This document shows, piece by piece, positions 23,690 to 35,660 of a DNA stretch of 64,000 nucleotides. The stretch's first letter is position 1, and the number at the start of each line of letters is the position of its first letter. This DNA is from Okapia johnstoni. Its lineage: Eukaryota; Chordata; Mammalia; Artiodactyla; Giraffidae. The stretch lies in NCBI GenBank assembly GCA_024291935.2, contig CM044316.1, positions 77,950,501-78,014,500 of the forward strand, in the 5' to 3' direction. The notes under the pieces are model-generated. The model had not been told where the DNA came from, made no database searches, and saw only the letters and a list, made by a program, of their open reading frames with translations. Both the position numbers and the translations under genes were made by a program.

Positions 23690-23850
23690 TGACAGTTCTG
23701 GGCTTGAATCTTTGCTTGCCACCTACAAACTGGAGCCACGGAGAAGTCACTCCCTCCTCAGGCACCTTTGACTTCCGCCATCTTTAAACGGCAAGGTTAA
23801 TACCAGTGCCTACCACATACGTGGCTAAGAATAAATGAGACAGCTTGTGA
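23690..23850 (+). mobile_element. MIR SINE
   Basis: 'ctgggcttgaatctttgct', 'cacggagaagtcactccctc', 'cgccatctttaaacggcaag' and 'gtgcctaccacatacgtgg' follow MIR order. 23630-23690 also has a MIR/L2-like 'gcacatactgtggttctag' in the other sense. Confidence 0.6.
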
Positions 23851-24064
23851 AACCTTTCCTAAAAAGTGTATTTTAATAGTGAGAGAGGGAGAGAGCCTGG
23901 GAGGGAGGACACTGACCACTGAGAGGGACGGGGCTAGAAAATTCGCCAGGCCTGAGGACAAGGATCACCCATTTCACTGTGTCGTTTGAGACGTCTCTCC
24001 TAGAAAGCTGTCTTTGGTTATTTTACCTTTGCATCTTTCCATTTCCTGGGCGTATTCATGGTGA

Positions 24065-24195
24065 AACAATGTGGTGTCATGAAAAAGCAGTGACCAGCGA
24101 GTTAGAAAAACTGTGTTCCAGTCCTGACCCTACACCCATAAGGCATGTTCCTTTCCCAGAGGTTATCGTCCTCTTCTGTAAACTGAGGGAATGAA
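24065..24195 (+). mobile_element. MIR SINE
   Basis: 'gtgttccagtcctgaccc' then 'atcgtcctcttctgtaaactg', the MIR core ending at the oligo(dT)-like 'ctgtaaaatg' block. Confidence 0.6.
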
Positions 24196-24539
24196 ATGCA
24201 ACGTATGGCACAAGGCTCTTCCAATTCTCACAATGATATATGATTCTGACTTATTAAAGACTTCCTTGACCACTCAAAATGCTGTGTTTGAACTCAAAAG
24301 TGTTTCAGGTCCACTACAAAAATCATGTAGATGGACATTAATCTCTGTGCAATGGCTAGAGGCGTACAGAGAACCACTTGAATAAAATATTGTGGTAGAA
24401 TTGAGCTGTGCTTTCTCAAAACTCCTCTGAGACCTGGGCTCAATTTGTAGGTTCTGGCAAAGGTAGCCAGAACCACAGTATTTCTGTCATATGTGTGGAC
24501 GAAACTAGTCTCTTCTCCATGGACAAAAAGCATTACTTT

Positions 24540-24705
24540 GGAAAAAAGAAGTACTGGGTTCAACCTGTGGTTTTGTCACTAAGTAATTAGGCAACATCAG
24601 ATGAAGCAAATGATTCTCTTCTTTGGACCTCATTTTGCTTGCCTGAAAAATGAGCCAGATGTTCTAGATAATCTCTAAGTCTCTTTGCAGCACCGAAATA
24701 CTCAA
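24540..24705 (+). mobile_element. MIR-family SINE
   Basis: 'tactgggttcaacctgtgg', 'cctcattttgcttgcctgaa' and 'gttctagataatctctaagt' match a MIR variant carrying the 'agatgatctctaaggtc' 3' extension. Confidence 0.55.
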
Positions 24706-24938
24706 TTACAGCCTCAGTTAGAATTACTGAATTAACTTATGAGTTAAGAAAAAATTTCGTATTTGAAGTCTCCCCTTAATTTGTCAAAACAGGTCCAACT
24801 ACAGCTATCAATGGAAAAAAAGTCCTCTGCTATCACTACTCTTAACCACATGTAACCATTTTATCTTTCATGAAAACAGTAATTGTCATATTGTAGATAT
24901 GATGTTAAGGTCTCTAGTGTGCTTTGAATTACTTGGAA

Positions 24939-24990
24939 ACCACACACACACACATGTACACACATACACTCACACACACACACACACTCA
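24939..24990. repeat. CA microsatellite, interrupted
   Basis: CA dinucleotides with TGTA and TACACT interruptions. Confidence 0.9.
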
Positions 24991-25257
24991 GTGCTCTTAT
25001 AAATAACAAGTAATTTCTCTCCCCCACAAGGATGCTAAATTTAGTCTGGAGGCGCATTCCACGTGCTTTTAAACATAGTTCTAGTGTCTAATAGCAAAGA
25101 TCTCTACCACAGTACAGAACTTTTCCTTTTCTATTTTTCTTCATTTTCTAAGGTTTTACATGTCAGGGCAAATATTGATCCTCTCATGAGGTTTGCTCTT
25201 CTTATTCTTGACTCTAAATAATCACTATTAATTTAAGATTCACGCTGATTAAAAAAG

Positions 25258-25278
25258 CCCCCCCCCCCCCAAAAAAAA
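25258..25278. repeat. C13-A8 homopolymer junction
   Basis: Thirteen C directly followed by eight A. A C-run of this length is rare in mammalian DNA and is prone to polymerase slippage, so the count may be unreliable. Confidence 0.85.
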
Positions 25279-25293
25279 TCACCATATTAAAAG

Positions 25294-25502
25294 GAGCTTC
25301 CCTAATGGCTCAATTGGTAAAGAATTTGCCTACAATGAAGGAGACTTGCAGGAGACACGGGTTCCACTCCTGAGTCAGGAAGATCCCCTGCAGGAGGAAA
25401 TGGCAACCCACTCCTGTATTCGTGCCTGGAAAATCCCATGGGCAGAGGAGTCTGGTGGGCTATAGTCCATAGGGTCACAAAGAGTCAGACACAACTAAGC
25501 AA
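25294..25502 (+). mobile_element. Bov-tA SINE
   Basis: 'gagcttccctaatggctcaa' to 'cagacacaactaagcaagtg'. The tRNA part contains a short duplication ('aggagacttgcaggagacac'). Confidence 0.93.
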
Positions 25503-28500
25503 GTGATGGATGGATGAATTAAACGTGTACCTTAATTAAAAGTTGCTTCCTGATTTGGAAACCATAGTTGTCAAAAATGGGTATCTTGAATCAAGGAGAT
25601 TCAAGTAAGGAGTAAGCATTTTTAAATATTCAGAAATTCTTGACTTTTCTGGGAAGTTTTTTTGGGGGGTCTTCCCTTTGGGCTCTAGAGATCCTGGATA
25701 CCAACAGGTAACACTGCATTATATTCAATATCTTGACATGTGTATCCTAAGCTTCTGTGATAAGTTCTTCTAATTAAATACAGTTGCATGATCCTACCCT
25801 TGGAAAACTACTGGTGGAAATATTGAAACAATATCTCAGTTTCCCGTGTTACCAATCCCTAAATCTTGTTGCATTATGCAAACAAATTACTTTTCTCCAG
25901 CACAAAGTAAAAGCAGAATTCTTAGAAACAGAGCTGGGTTGCAAAATTATTGAGAGGCAAAAAATCAGAAAGTCCCTGACTTGGCCAATTCACTGACAGA
26001 AATTACTGATACCCTGTTGAAGAAAAATAAATGTTGATGATTCTAAATATAAAATTGAACTTTGAAATCTATGTTATCTTGGATAAAATGACCCAATAGT
26101 GAAAATGAAAATATATTCTGTGATTACAACATAATTCAAGCTCTGACCAATTTGAAAACTACAAAATTGGCTTAATCTTATACTTGGTGGTGGTTGTTCA
26201 AGTTGCTAACCCATAGCTCTATATTTTTCTTCATCATAGCTGAATTATCCCATGGATTCACAACATAAAAGATAAGTTTTTATTATTCTGTTTTATTTAA
26301 ATGATAAGAAGATTATACTTAGAGGCTACCTAGATGTATGAAAAATTTCTGTAAAGAATTCTATATGTCAATTCAACCTTCATGTGTTTCTAAGATGAAT
26401 TATCAGCTCCATAAAAAGTTTGAATTTTGTACTTAGGGAACGAAAGGCATATCTCTGGGTAGTATTTATACAACATCTCCTATTTCCTCACTCCTACTTT
26501 CTATCAAATGTCCAGACATGGATATGATACTCTCCTTACCTCACCCTGCAGCTTCTGTTTATTTTCCTTCTCCTGGCCCTCCACCTGTCCCTTGAGAGTC
26601 AGCTACAAAGAGTCACCCTTTGACAGGGTCCCAGACATAAACTCTTGTTGCTCTCTGTTCAAGTTGATTCAGCTCAGCAGTTATTCACTAGATAGTTATT
26701 ATGGCTCGGGTGTTTTAATAGATGACTTTTTCTTTTTCCTGTCCTCTTTAAATCCAACTGCTCTGGCTCCTATTTTGCTAGGGGCTCATTAGAAGGCCAC
26801 AATTTATCTTTCAGAACAAGTCTTAAGTGATAATGACTTTACTTATTCCCCCTACTAGGTAACTTCTGCCTTTAAATGGTGGTTGCCAGTGCCTTTAAAG
26901 TTGTATCTTGAAGTCTTAGTCACCAGGATTAAGGCAAGGCCAGTTGAAGGTGCTCAGTGCTTCTCAAATTATACCATGTAGACATTTCTCTATTTATTCA
27001 ACAGAAATGAAGAAGTAGACGAGGAGCTAATGTTGGCTTTGCTTTTATTTTTAAATATAATAAAAATCAGTAAGAGTGTGCTTTCAAAATGAAGTTTTTG
27101 CTATTAAATCCCACCTCTTTCTCGAGTCTTTTGAAATTATTATTTTTACCAAATAACCACAAGAGACTTATCACACATCTTTCAAAAATCACCCTTGGCA
27201 CAATCAAAAAGTGCCTGGAAATGTTGCTTATCACATGATACTTCTAAGTTAGGCTTACGTTTGTGCAACCTTATTAATCTTCTCAAGCTGGAAACAATAT
27301 ATACAGAAACATTTTTCTGTAAACAGTTACCAACATGCTGTGTTGATGGGGTGAAATACTGGCATTTGGTTGAATTGATCTAGTTAATATATGTACTATA
27401 AAAAGTATATCAGTTCATCTTTAGACATTTAGTTGACACAACAAATTTTAAAATTGAGAATGAGAGATTCATCAATAAGAATTGGAGAAGTACCAAATAA
27501 TTCTCTTTTAAACAAAGTTGTCATTTATCTGATTGAAGATTTGTTTAAGGGAAAGAGTTTGAAGAATTCTCTTCCATGCATGAAGTGAGCTGATTGTTGC
27601 AACTGCTACTCTTAAAAAAGACTAGCTAGATAGCTCAACAGTTCTTTTCTAAATCATGAGATTTGTTAATACAGCTGAGACAAACCAGAGCAGGGGTTTG
27701 GTTTTTTTGTGTTATTTTTCAAAAAGTAACCTGGGCAACTGTTAAAAAAGACTAGCTAGATACAACTGTTCTTTTTTTCAATTAAATCTGAATTCCTATA
27801 GATGGATTTCTTTTCTGAACATAAATATTTCTTATAGTTTGCCCTTAAAAACGATAGTAAATATTCTCATAGGCAAAGAAGCAAACAAGCTGAAAGGAAA
27901 CCCCAGAAAACTTCTCGAAGCATTTTCCTTTCATTGTAAGAACTGAGTTTAACTTACAATCGCCTAAGTAAATCCTTGAGGATTTTTCTAAATCAACGTG
28001 GTTAGGAGTTGTCTTGCAAATAATAACGCTTTTTAGTACCCTTATTTTTAAGTCTCTTTACATTTTGTGAGAAATCTTAACTTCTTGGTGAAAGATATTT
28101 TCATTAGAATAAAAATGGGACTTTCAGATGCCTGTCATTGTCTAAAATGCTTTGAAGTTTGAATTTTTTATGTATATCAAGAGAGTAAGTCTCTGTGAAT
28201 AGAGCATACTAATGATAAATTTAGGATTTCAAGAATCAACCTACATTGCAGTTACAAAAACTATACCCGTTATTGACATCACAGGCAGCTTTTGTGCAAA
28301 TTTCATTTGTGACAACTATTTATTATACTTATCAAATGGCAGGAAAAGGCTCCAACACTGAAATTTTTAAAACAGTGACAGGCATTGAATGTCGCTGGGC
28401 ATTGGACCAATCAGATAGTGGTAAGAGGTCAAAGCCGTAAAGGAAAGGAAGTTGAAGTGTTCATGGCTATACAGCTGCTCATTTTTTGAAAGAGTGCTGT

Positions 28501-28589
28501 ATTTCTGTGGGAAGCTTGAGAAACAGGTCAGGGTGGGCAAAATTCCAGGGTGGCCCCCAAGACCTCTCCCTCTTGTGCGTCATCTCCTC
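25503..28589. other. 3 kb interval without recognised repeats
   Basis: AT-rich. The only structure noted is a pair of direct repeats at 27612-27632 and 27742-27762. No coding exon recognised. Confidence 0.45.
27612..27776. repeat. Direct repeat pair, 21 bp exact, 130 bp apart
   Basis: 27612-27632 and 27742-27762 are identical (both contain AAAAAAGACTAGCTAGATA), and the following 'caacagttcttttct' / 'caactgttcttttt' extends the similarity to about 35 bases with an indel. It belongs to no repeat family I know. Confidence 0.8.
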
Positions 28590-29130
28590 CAACTTGAGTA
28601 GAAATGAGTCTTGGGAATACCATGTATGTTACTTTCATGAGCATGTTACATTATATGACAGAAGGGATTTTGCAGATGTAGTTAAGGTCACTAACCAATT
28701 CACTTTGACCTCATCAAGAGGGAGATATTCCTGGGTGAACCTCAGCTACTCAGGTGAGCTTCTAAAAGAGGTCAGAGAGGTATGAAGTATTGGATTCTCC
28801 TGCTAGGCTTGAAGAACTAAGCTTTCTATGTGATGAGAGGGTCTGTGGAGGAGGCTACTGGGCCAGGATGTGAGGGTAAGCTCTAGAAGCTGAGCGTAAT
28901 CCCTAACAAACAGCTGGCAAGAAAATAGGGTTATTGGCCACGCGGCTATAAGAAAGAGATTGTGCCATCAGTCAGTGAATTTGGAAGACGATTCTAGAAT
29001 CACAGATGTGATTATAGCCCCTGCCAACACCTCGAGTTTAGCCAGGTGACACCTGAGCACAGGACCCAGCTAACTTCAGGTTAACCTCCTGAGCAGGAGA
29101 ACAGTGAGATAATGAATTTGTATTGGTTTA
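28590..29130 (+). mobile_element. MaLR-type LTR (MLT1-like), left part
   Basis: 'atgttactttcatgagcatg', 'gggattttgcagatgtagtt', 'caagaaaatagggttattgg', 'gcccctgccaacacctcgag', 'cagtgagataatgaatttg' track an old LTR in order. A Bov-tA cuts it at 29131 and it resumes at 29331. No retroviral gene is present. Confidence 0.55.
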
Positions 29131-29330
29131 GACTGGCCCTAATGGTAAAAAAAAACCCGCCTGCCAATGCAGGAGACGTAAGGGATGTGGGTTCGACCCC
29201 TGGGTCGGGAAGATGAGGAGGAGGGCATGGCAACCCAGTCCAGTATTCTTGCCTGGAGGATCCCACGGACAGAGGAGCCTGGCCCGTGGGGTCACGAAGA
29301 GGCAGACACAGATGAAGTGACTTAGTATGC
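29131..29330 (+). mobile_element. Bov-tA SINE inside the LTR
   Basis: 'cctgccaatgcaggagacg', 'gggttcgacccctgggtcgg', 'aggagcctggcccgtgggg'. It carries an A9 insertion in the head and a small deletion (the 'caggctacagtc' part is missing). Confidence 0.92.
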
Positions 29331-29376
29331 ACACGTGCACTGAGTTTGTGGTAATCTTTCACGTAACAGTAGAACA
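29331..29376 (+). mobile_element. MaLR-type LTR, right end
   Basis: 'ctgagtttgtggtaatctttc' continues the LTR interrupted at 29131 (normally 'ctaagtttgtggtaatttgtt'). Confidence 0.5.
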
Positions 29377-30640
29377 CGGATATAGTTAAGAATGAAGCTT
29401 TTAGGCTTCATTTAAAAATTGAGAAGCATTCTCAACCAGGCGATGGTGGTCTAGAGTTGAAAATCTCGCTGGAATGGGATGTGAGAAATTGGCCAGCCCT
29501 ATTTATCCTGATGTCACACCTGACACTGAGATGTGTAATTCATGGCTCTGTTGTTACTCTCACAGAGTGTTGCAAACATTATACTTAAACTTTTTTTTTT
29601 TTTCCTGAAATCACTTCTCTATCAAAAGTGGAAGAGGAAAAATGGAGCCTGGGGGCCCCTTGTTCTCAAGCCCTATCTGTTCTCTTCATTGATGAACTGG
29701 TTGGTATTTGTGATTGTGACCCCTGGAGATTAAAGCAATAATTGATTGAAAGCACCTCGTATAACCCGGACCAGATGCTTAGCAAATGTGACTTTCTCTC
29801 CATCCAGGCTTTCTGGTAGTTGTTTTGAAACATTTGGACACAGAATAAAGTGGTTCTAACATTCCTGGTGATTGTAAGTAGAATACCACAACAAAATGTT
29901 GAATCAGGCAGGGAAGACTAAGATTATATTTTGAGCAAAGCAGAGAACATAAAGAGGGAAGGCAGTATGAAAACCATGGAGGTGACCCCAATTGTTCCTT
30001 TCCATCTCTACTAAAATCGATGAAATCTCTCCCCAGAGCCAGGAAGGAGGGAATATTCCTTGTTGCAGTGTTTGCTTTCAGTTGGCTCTATATCCCTGGC
30101 CTCTGGGTGAGGTTAACTATGCAAAGGAAAGTCACACTTTCAGAACAGTTAGGTATTTTTTTCTCACTAAACTGCACTGAAGATGCTAATTCCATCTCTT
30201 TCCTGGCTGTAGATAGGTGAATTAGCAAGAAATCACTCCTGTATTGTCTTCTAGTCTTCAAATGAAGCCTAATTAAAGAAATATATAGTTTTTATTGAGC
30301 TGCAAGAAAAAGGGACATGGGGCACAATTAAGTTTTCATCAATAATTAAAGCCTTAAAATTATTAATGTAGCAAATATTACATGTTAATAAGAAATATAT
30401 TTTGTCACCAACTGCTGCATAAAATCCCTCTTTCATAATCTATAATCCAAAAGGAAAAATTGAGAAGGAATACACAAAAAACATTAGGCTTCGGCCTCAA
30501 GTTTATTGATGACACAAGTAAGATGTTTGTTTCAACACTATTATTTCCAAGATTCAGTTATTCTGAATCAGTTTTTTAAAAAGTGGGAAAAAACATTTAA
30601 TTGTGATAATAATGGCTTGTAGGTAACATGAAGTTTTATT
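29377..30640. other. Intergenic sequence, nothing recognised
   Basis: Contains a T12 run near 29591. No gene or repeat assigned. Confidence 0.45.
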
Positions 30641-30945
30641 GGTTGTTGTTTAGTCACAAAGTCGTGTCCCACTCTTTGTGACCCCATGGACTAGAGCACT
30701 CCAGGCTTCCCTGTCCATCACCAGCTCCCAGAGCTTACTCAAACTCATGTCCATCGAGTTGGTGCTGCCATCCAACCATCTCATCCTCTGTCGTCCCCTT
30801 CTCCTCCTGCCTTCAATCTTTCTCAGCATCAGGGTCTTTTCCAGTGAGTGGGCTCTTTGTATCAGGTGGCCAAAGTATTGGAGCTTCAGCATTAACATCA
30901 ATCCTTCTGATGAGTATTCAGGGTTGACTTTCTTTAGGACTGACT
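30641..30945 (-). mobile_element. BovB 3' end, short
   Basis: 'gttgttgtttagtcacaaag' (3' end) to 'ctttaggactgactaga'. The minus strand remains open for 83 codons. Confidence 0.93.
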
Positions 30946-32655
30946 AGAGAGATAGAAATATTTGTCAATCTTCCCAATACTTTCTTCTGATGAGGACACA
31001 AGTTCAATATGCAGAAAGGGAAGAGGTCTTTCTGCCTTTGCTCTGTGTCGCTTGTCCAGCTGAACTTGAATCATTCTGTTCCTTCCCTCTTTGGAGTGAG
31101 AGGGTTGATGTTAAAGTCAGCCTTCTGATTTGTAGATCATCTATTGAGAGAACTTTTTTATTTAGTCGTTAAAAGCCCATCGGAGAGCTTTCAGGAATGA
31201 GTTTGTATCTCTTCCCCACCCCCAGGTGACCCATCCTACACTTCTGTCAAAGCCCTTTCATCTGCTTCTGCAATCAGCTCTTTCCTTGCGTGCATCCCCT
31301 TGGCTTACATATCATTGGTGCCAATACCTATTTAAGGGGCAAATGAACGAGGTAGCACGAAGTTGTTTTGTTTATATCAAGATTAAGATTGCATGATTTA
31401 TAAGCATCTCAATTCACCCCCATTAGTTAATTTCATTTTTAAAATGTTAGTTAATACCGACTATGAACAAGTTGGTGGGGGTGATACAAGGTGAAGGAGG
31501 TTAAGTTTTCTCTCTTATAATCCGAGAAGAAAAAGATAACGTGTAAGTAGACTGTGCAGACTGCCACAAAGAGTCACTAACAAAATGGAATGGGGTGGGA
31601 GGTTCAAAAGTGGAAAATGAATATGTAGTTAGTTTGAAGACTTAGGAAAGCTTCATGGAAAAAGTGACCAGTAGGATGTATGGTTGTGAATGGAAGACAT
31701 GTAAAGGCAGGGAAGATTTTGGGTAGCTGAGTAATTAGATGTACAAAGAAAGAGCATGAGCAGACAGAGGGAAAGTTCAGCACATGTTTGGGGATAGCTT
31801 GTGTTCCAACTTGGCTGAAGCATTTCCCAAGCAAGACTTGAGAAATGAGGCTTTCAGAAGTAGATTAGAGTTCTGTTGAGGTGGCCTTTGAGGGGTAGCC
31901 CTGGAAGCAGGGGGTTAATGATCAAGCTGTGTGCATCATCGTTCTATACAGAATATTCTGTGTTCACAGTTGGCACTGTGTTCAGCTTTGTGTCCTGTTT
32001 AAGTGAATTGTGTTCTCATTGGTGACTGGTTCTTCTTAGTTGGATTCTCTGGCTCTCGTTTCTTTTATGTCTTTCATGGTTCTTTGCTCGTGGTAAACAA
32101 TAAGTACTAATTCACTATCTAATGATTTTTTTATTTGATTACTAAATTGTTTGGCTGATCAACTCCAAGGTATTGATAAAGTTTAGAAATCATCTTGATT
32201 TTCTCAAGAGCATTGTGGAGTAGATATGTCCATTTCACATTGGATCAAAACAAGTCACCAGGAAAGCCCTTCAAAACAAGGTACAGAATTTTAAAATACT
32301 TGTTCAGTTCCTTCCAGTGAGACCATAACTCACATGTGCTGGTTTCAAATACTGGACTCTTTCCTTTGTACCATATTGTTGTAATTTCTAGAACGTGGAA
32401 GCTTTAACACTTTATGTTAAAGGAAAGAGAAAAAAAGAAAGGGCAAAAAGATACATTTCTGGGATAATAAGAGAGAAGTCCAAGAGTAGTCCTCTTCCTA
32501 CACTGATCCAAATTTCACTTGGAGCCAGGTGCTCAGTGTGACCCAGTTAATCTTTCTCCCAAATTTTAATTTTGCCTATAATGTTTTATATCTCTTCTCA
32601 TCCTAGATTTGCAGGCAAAAATATATTAAAAGTCTTTTTTTTCAAATAATATTGG
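30946..32655. other. Intergenic sequence with possible L2 remnant at 31620-31850
   Basis: 'gaagacttaggaaagcttca' and 'aagaaagagcatgagcagac' are reminiscent of the same L2 region as 801-1000. The call is weak. The remainder is unassigned. Confidence 0.35.
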
Positions 32656-32860
32656 GCCATCCTAACAACAGCTATTATTTACCAAGCACTTATTGTGTAC
32701 TAGTCACCACGTCACCGTAAGGCTGCTTTACACTTACTTTACACTTTATTACATTTACTCCTATTGGAATCCTGTGAGCCCATTTTCCAGAGGAGTGATC
32801 GAATTCACTTCCAAATCTAGCTCTGCCTTCAAATTCTGAGGTCTTTCCTCTTGTCTTTAA
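32656..32860 (-). mobile_element. MIR SINE
   Basis: 'caacagctattatttaccaa', 'gcacttattgtgtactagtc' and 'cctgtgagcccattttccag' match the complement of MIR over most of its length. Confidence 0.65.
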
Positions 32861-34311
32861 AACTACTAGTTTCTAACCAGGAACATGTTTAGTGGGTCTA
32901 TTCTACCACTTCTTTTTGAACACATGGTTCAGGTCAGGCTCTAATTCTATAGCCGTAGGCAAGAAGGCTTCTTCAAAAGTGGTTCCATGTGTTGGCTGAT
33001 TCTAGTCTGATTACTTAGAATCAATTAAAAGACAATGGTGTAAGATGATGTTTTTTTAATCTTGTAAGGACTTACACTTTAGTTAAATCAATCAAATACA
33101 GAAACAGTGAGAGGGATGAGAAGTACATATACATCAAAAATTAAGGCTGGTAGAGGGAGAAAGGAGATAAGGGTAGAGTTCAGCCCTGAAAATTGGGTAA
33201 AACATGAATAGAAAGAAGAAATGCATACTTGGTGGGGGTGATAGAAAGCACCATGAGGAAAGATGCTGACTTTTGAATGTATTTATTTATTGAAATGCTT
33301 TCCATTCATCTCTGAATTCTCTCTTGGTTCTTCCTAGAACTGTTTCTGAGCCATTTCACATGGCTATGGTACGGAAAATTGTGTAAGACTCAGACCATTT
33401 AAATGCACTTTAATGTCAGAAATCAAGCAAAGCACTAATAAGCCTGAAGGTAAAAGTGACAGTTATGGGCAACGCAAGGAAAGACTTTCACCAGACAGTC
33501 ATCCTAACCTAAAACGCTAACCTCCATCTGGTTTGGACGACTAATTTAATGTGTGGGTGGAGGTGTGAAATTTAAAATCTTTTGAAGAGAGTAGGGCAGT
33601 ATTTAACCTCAAGAGAGTGTGATTTCTGTTGCATAACTTGAAAAAAATGTGGTAACAAATGTGGTGACACCACAAACATATACATCATCTCCAACTCCAA
33701 TGTTGCTTGATTATGTTACCACGGATTTGTTTTCTGCCCCTGATACAGATATCTAACTCTATCACCTGGAATAAATCTGCTATGAAATGTCGAATTGCTT
33801 CGATTTTTTTTTTTTTAACTTTTATCAGGTGGTATTCTCGAGACAGTGGAGCATCCAGAGACATTAGACTCATCAATCCTGGAAGACCCCACCCTGCCCC
33901 CTTTGTTTTAGCTGCTTGTGGATTGTGCCTCAGAATCCATCCTAGTAATTTGTCTTACATTATTTACTTCCGCATTTAAAACAGTGCCAGCAGGGTTAGG
34001 ATTCTAAGTTATTGTTCATTCAGGGTTGAGAACCATTGATTTTGAGTGTTCATATTTAAAAAGGTGGATGTAGTGGGGTTCAATCATAACTATCATAATG
34101 GAAAAAGCTCATCAGGTTGAACCAGGCTCAACCCTTTTAGGGAGGATGAGAAATGTCCCCTGTGGGATACCAATTCTATGCTAAAAGGTAGAAAGCTTTC
34201 AGGAACTTGCCTAAAAGACTTTTAAGAAATTAGAACTTGAGTCTTCTGTCTCCAAATCCTCTGTCCTTTCTACCAGGGTATTTAATATGTGTAATTGTGT
34301 ATGATTTGCTC
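32861..34311. other. Intergenic sequence, nothing recognised
   Basis: Includes a T-run at about 33805-33819. No feature called. Confidence 0.45.
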
Positions 34312-34545
34312 AAATATCACAGCCTTGGGAGAGGTTTTCTTTGACCATTCAATCAAAAATCATCTTTCTCTAGCAAGTTACCTGTTTCATATTATTTTTT
34401 CATAACAATATGCTGTTTGAAATCATAGAAAGTAGTTCCACAGGAGCTGGGGCCTTAACCATGTTGTTCACTGCCACATCTCTAGCATCTAAAGCAGTGA
34501 TTTGTAAACAATTGTTGAATGAATGAATGAATGAATGATCAGTGA
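34312..34545 (+). mobile_element. L2 3' end with terminal TGAA repeats
   Basis: 'gttgttcactgccacatctc', 'tagcatctaaagcagtgatt', then 'attgttgaatgaatgaatg' tandem units at about 34515-34539, the characteristic L2 3' terminus in sense orientation. Confidence 0.75.
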
Positions 34546-35452
34546 GAATTTTATATTCTTACAAATATGTCAGTTTCATCGTGTGCCCTATGTCTTGGTG
34601 GAAGTGGAACAAGGACATTTTTAATAGGATAGGTGGCTTCTCAGAGCAGCAGCTGTATTCGAGGCAGAAAATCAATTTCTACCCTGGATGACATTTTCCA
34701 AAGAAGTGTATCTGGTAGCATGGAATCTTCTCTCTGACAGGGCTTATGTCAAAATACTAGGATGTCTAGATGAGTGGCCCACATTCTGAAGAGAGGATAT
34801 GCTATTCAAAGGTGCCCTGAACTGTGCATGAAATTTAGCCCTTTTTCTAACAGACTTCCTGGCTGCACAAATAAGAGAGTCACTGTGGCTTTGTGAGTAT
34901 GTTCAGCAAGAAAACTTGCATATACGCACAGACATTTTATAAGCTTGGTGGGGGAACAAATATGGGATGCAGATTCCCCAAGTTAGCTAGTTTTTGTAAT
35001 ATTTTTGGTAATAGGGTGGAGGGTGCCTGTCTGGTATGTTCTCAAATATTGAAAACACAGCCATTGTTTAAGACCTGAAATTCACAATAAGATGGAGACA
35101 ATATCAGAAAAAATGTAGACTATTTGTCACAATTTATGCAAAGCATATTAAGTAAATGAAACCAACCAGTTGTCATGTATACACCACTGTGCTAAGGAAT
35201 GCTTTTCCTCCTGGTATTTGTTACTGAGGAAAATCATTACCAAAGCCATTTAGCTAATTCATTCCCATGTTTGGAATTAAGCATTTTTAACAGTTATCTA
35301 CTTCCCATTGTCTGCCTGGGACAAGCCTTGTCTTGTCAGTAAAGTACTTAGCTCTCTGCTGCCAGAATTGAGATAGGGTCATCAGAATCCTCTTGTAAAT
35401 TCAGGAAGATAAAGGCAGGGAAGTTGGCTCCTGCTCAAGAGTCAGGCTGGTG

Positions 35453-35495
35453 AGGGGATGGGGTTGGGGGGATGTGGAAGAGGGAGAGGGGAGGA
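35453..35495 (+). repeat. G-rich tract, borderline quadruplex
   Basis: G4, G4, G6, G3 and G4 runs separated by AT, TT, a 10-base gap and AGA. One loop is longer than the usual seven-base limit. Confidence 0.6.
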
Positions 35496-35619
35496 CAAAA
35501 GGGCAAATTTGCTTTTCTTTGTAGGCAGAGTGAGACAACTGCTGACTTGGTGCCATTCAGCATCCTAGAAGGTGTTTCTGTTTCTTTCATTCCACTTCTT
35601 CCTCTCCCACTTCTCATGC

Positions 35620-35660
35620 AAACACACACACACTCATTCACACACACACACAGACACACT
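35620..35660. repeat. CA microsatellite, interrupted
   Basis: ACACACAC runs broken by CTCATT and AGAC. Confidence 0.9.
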
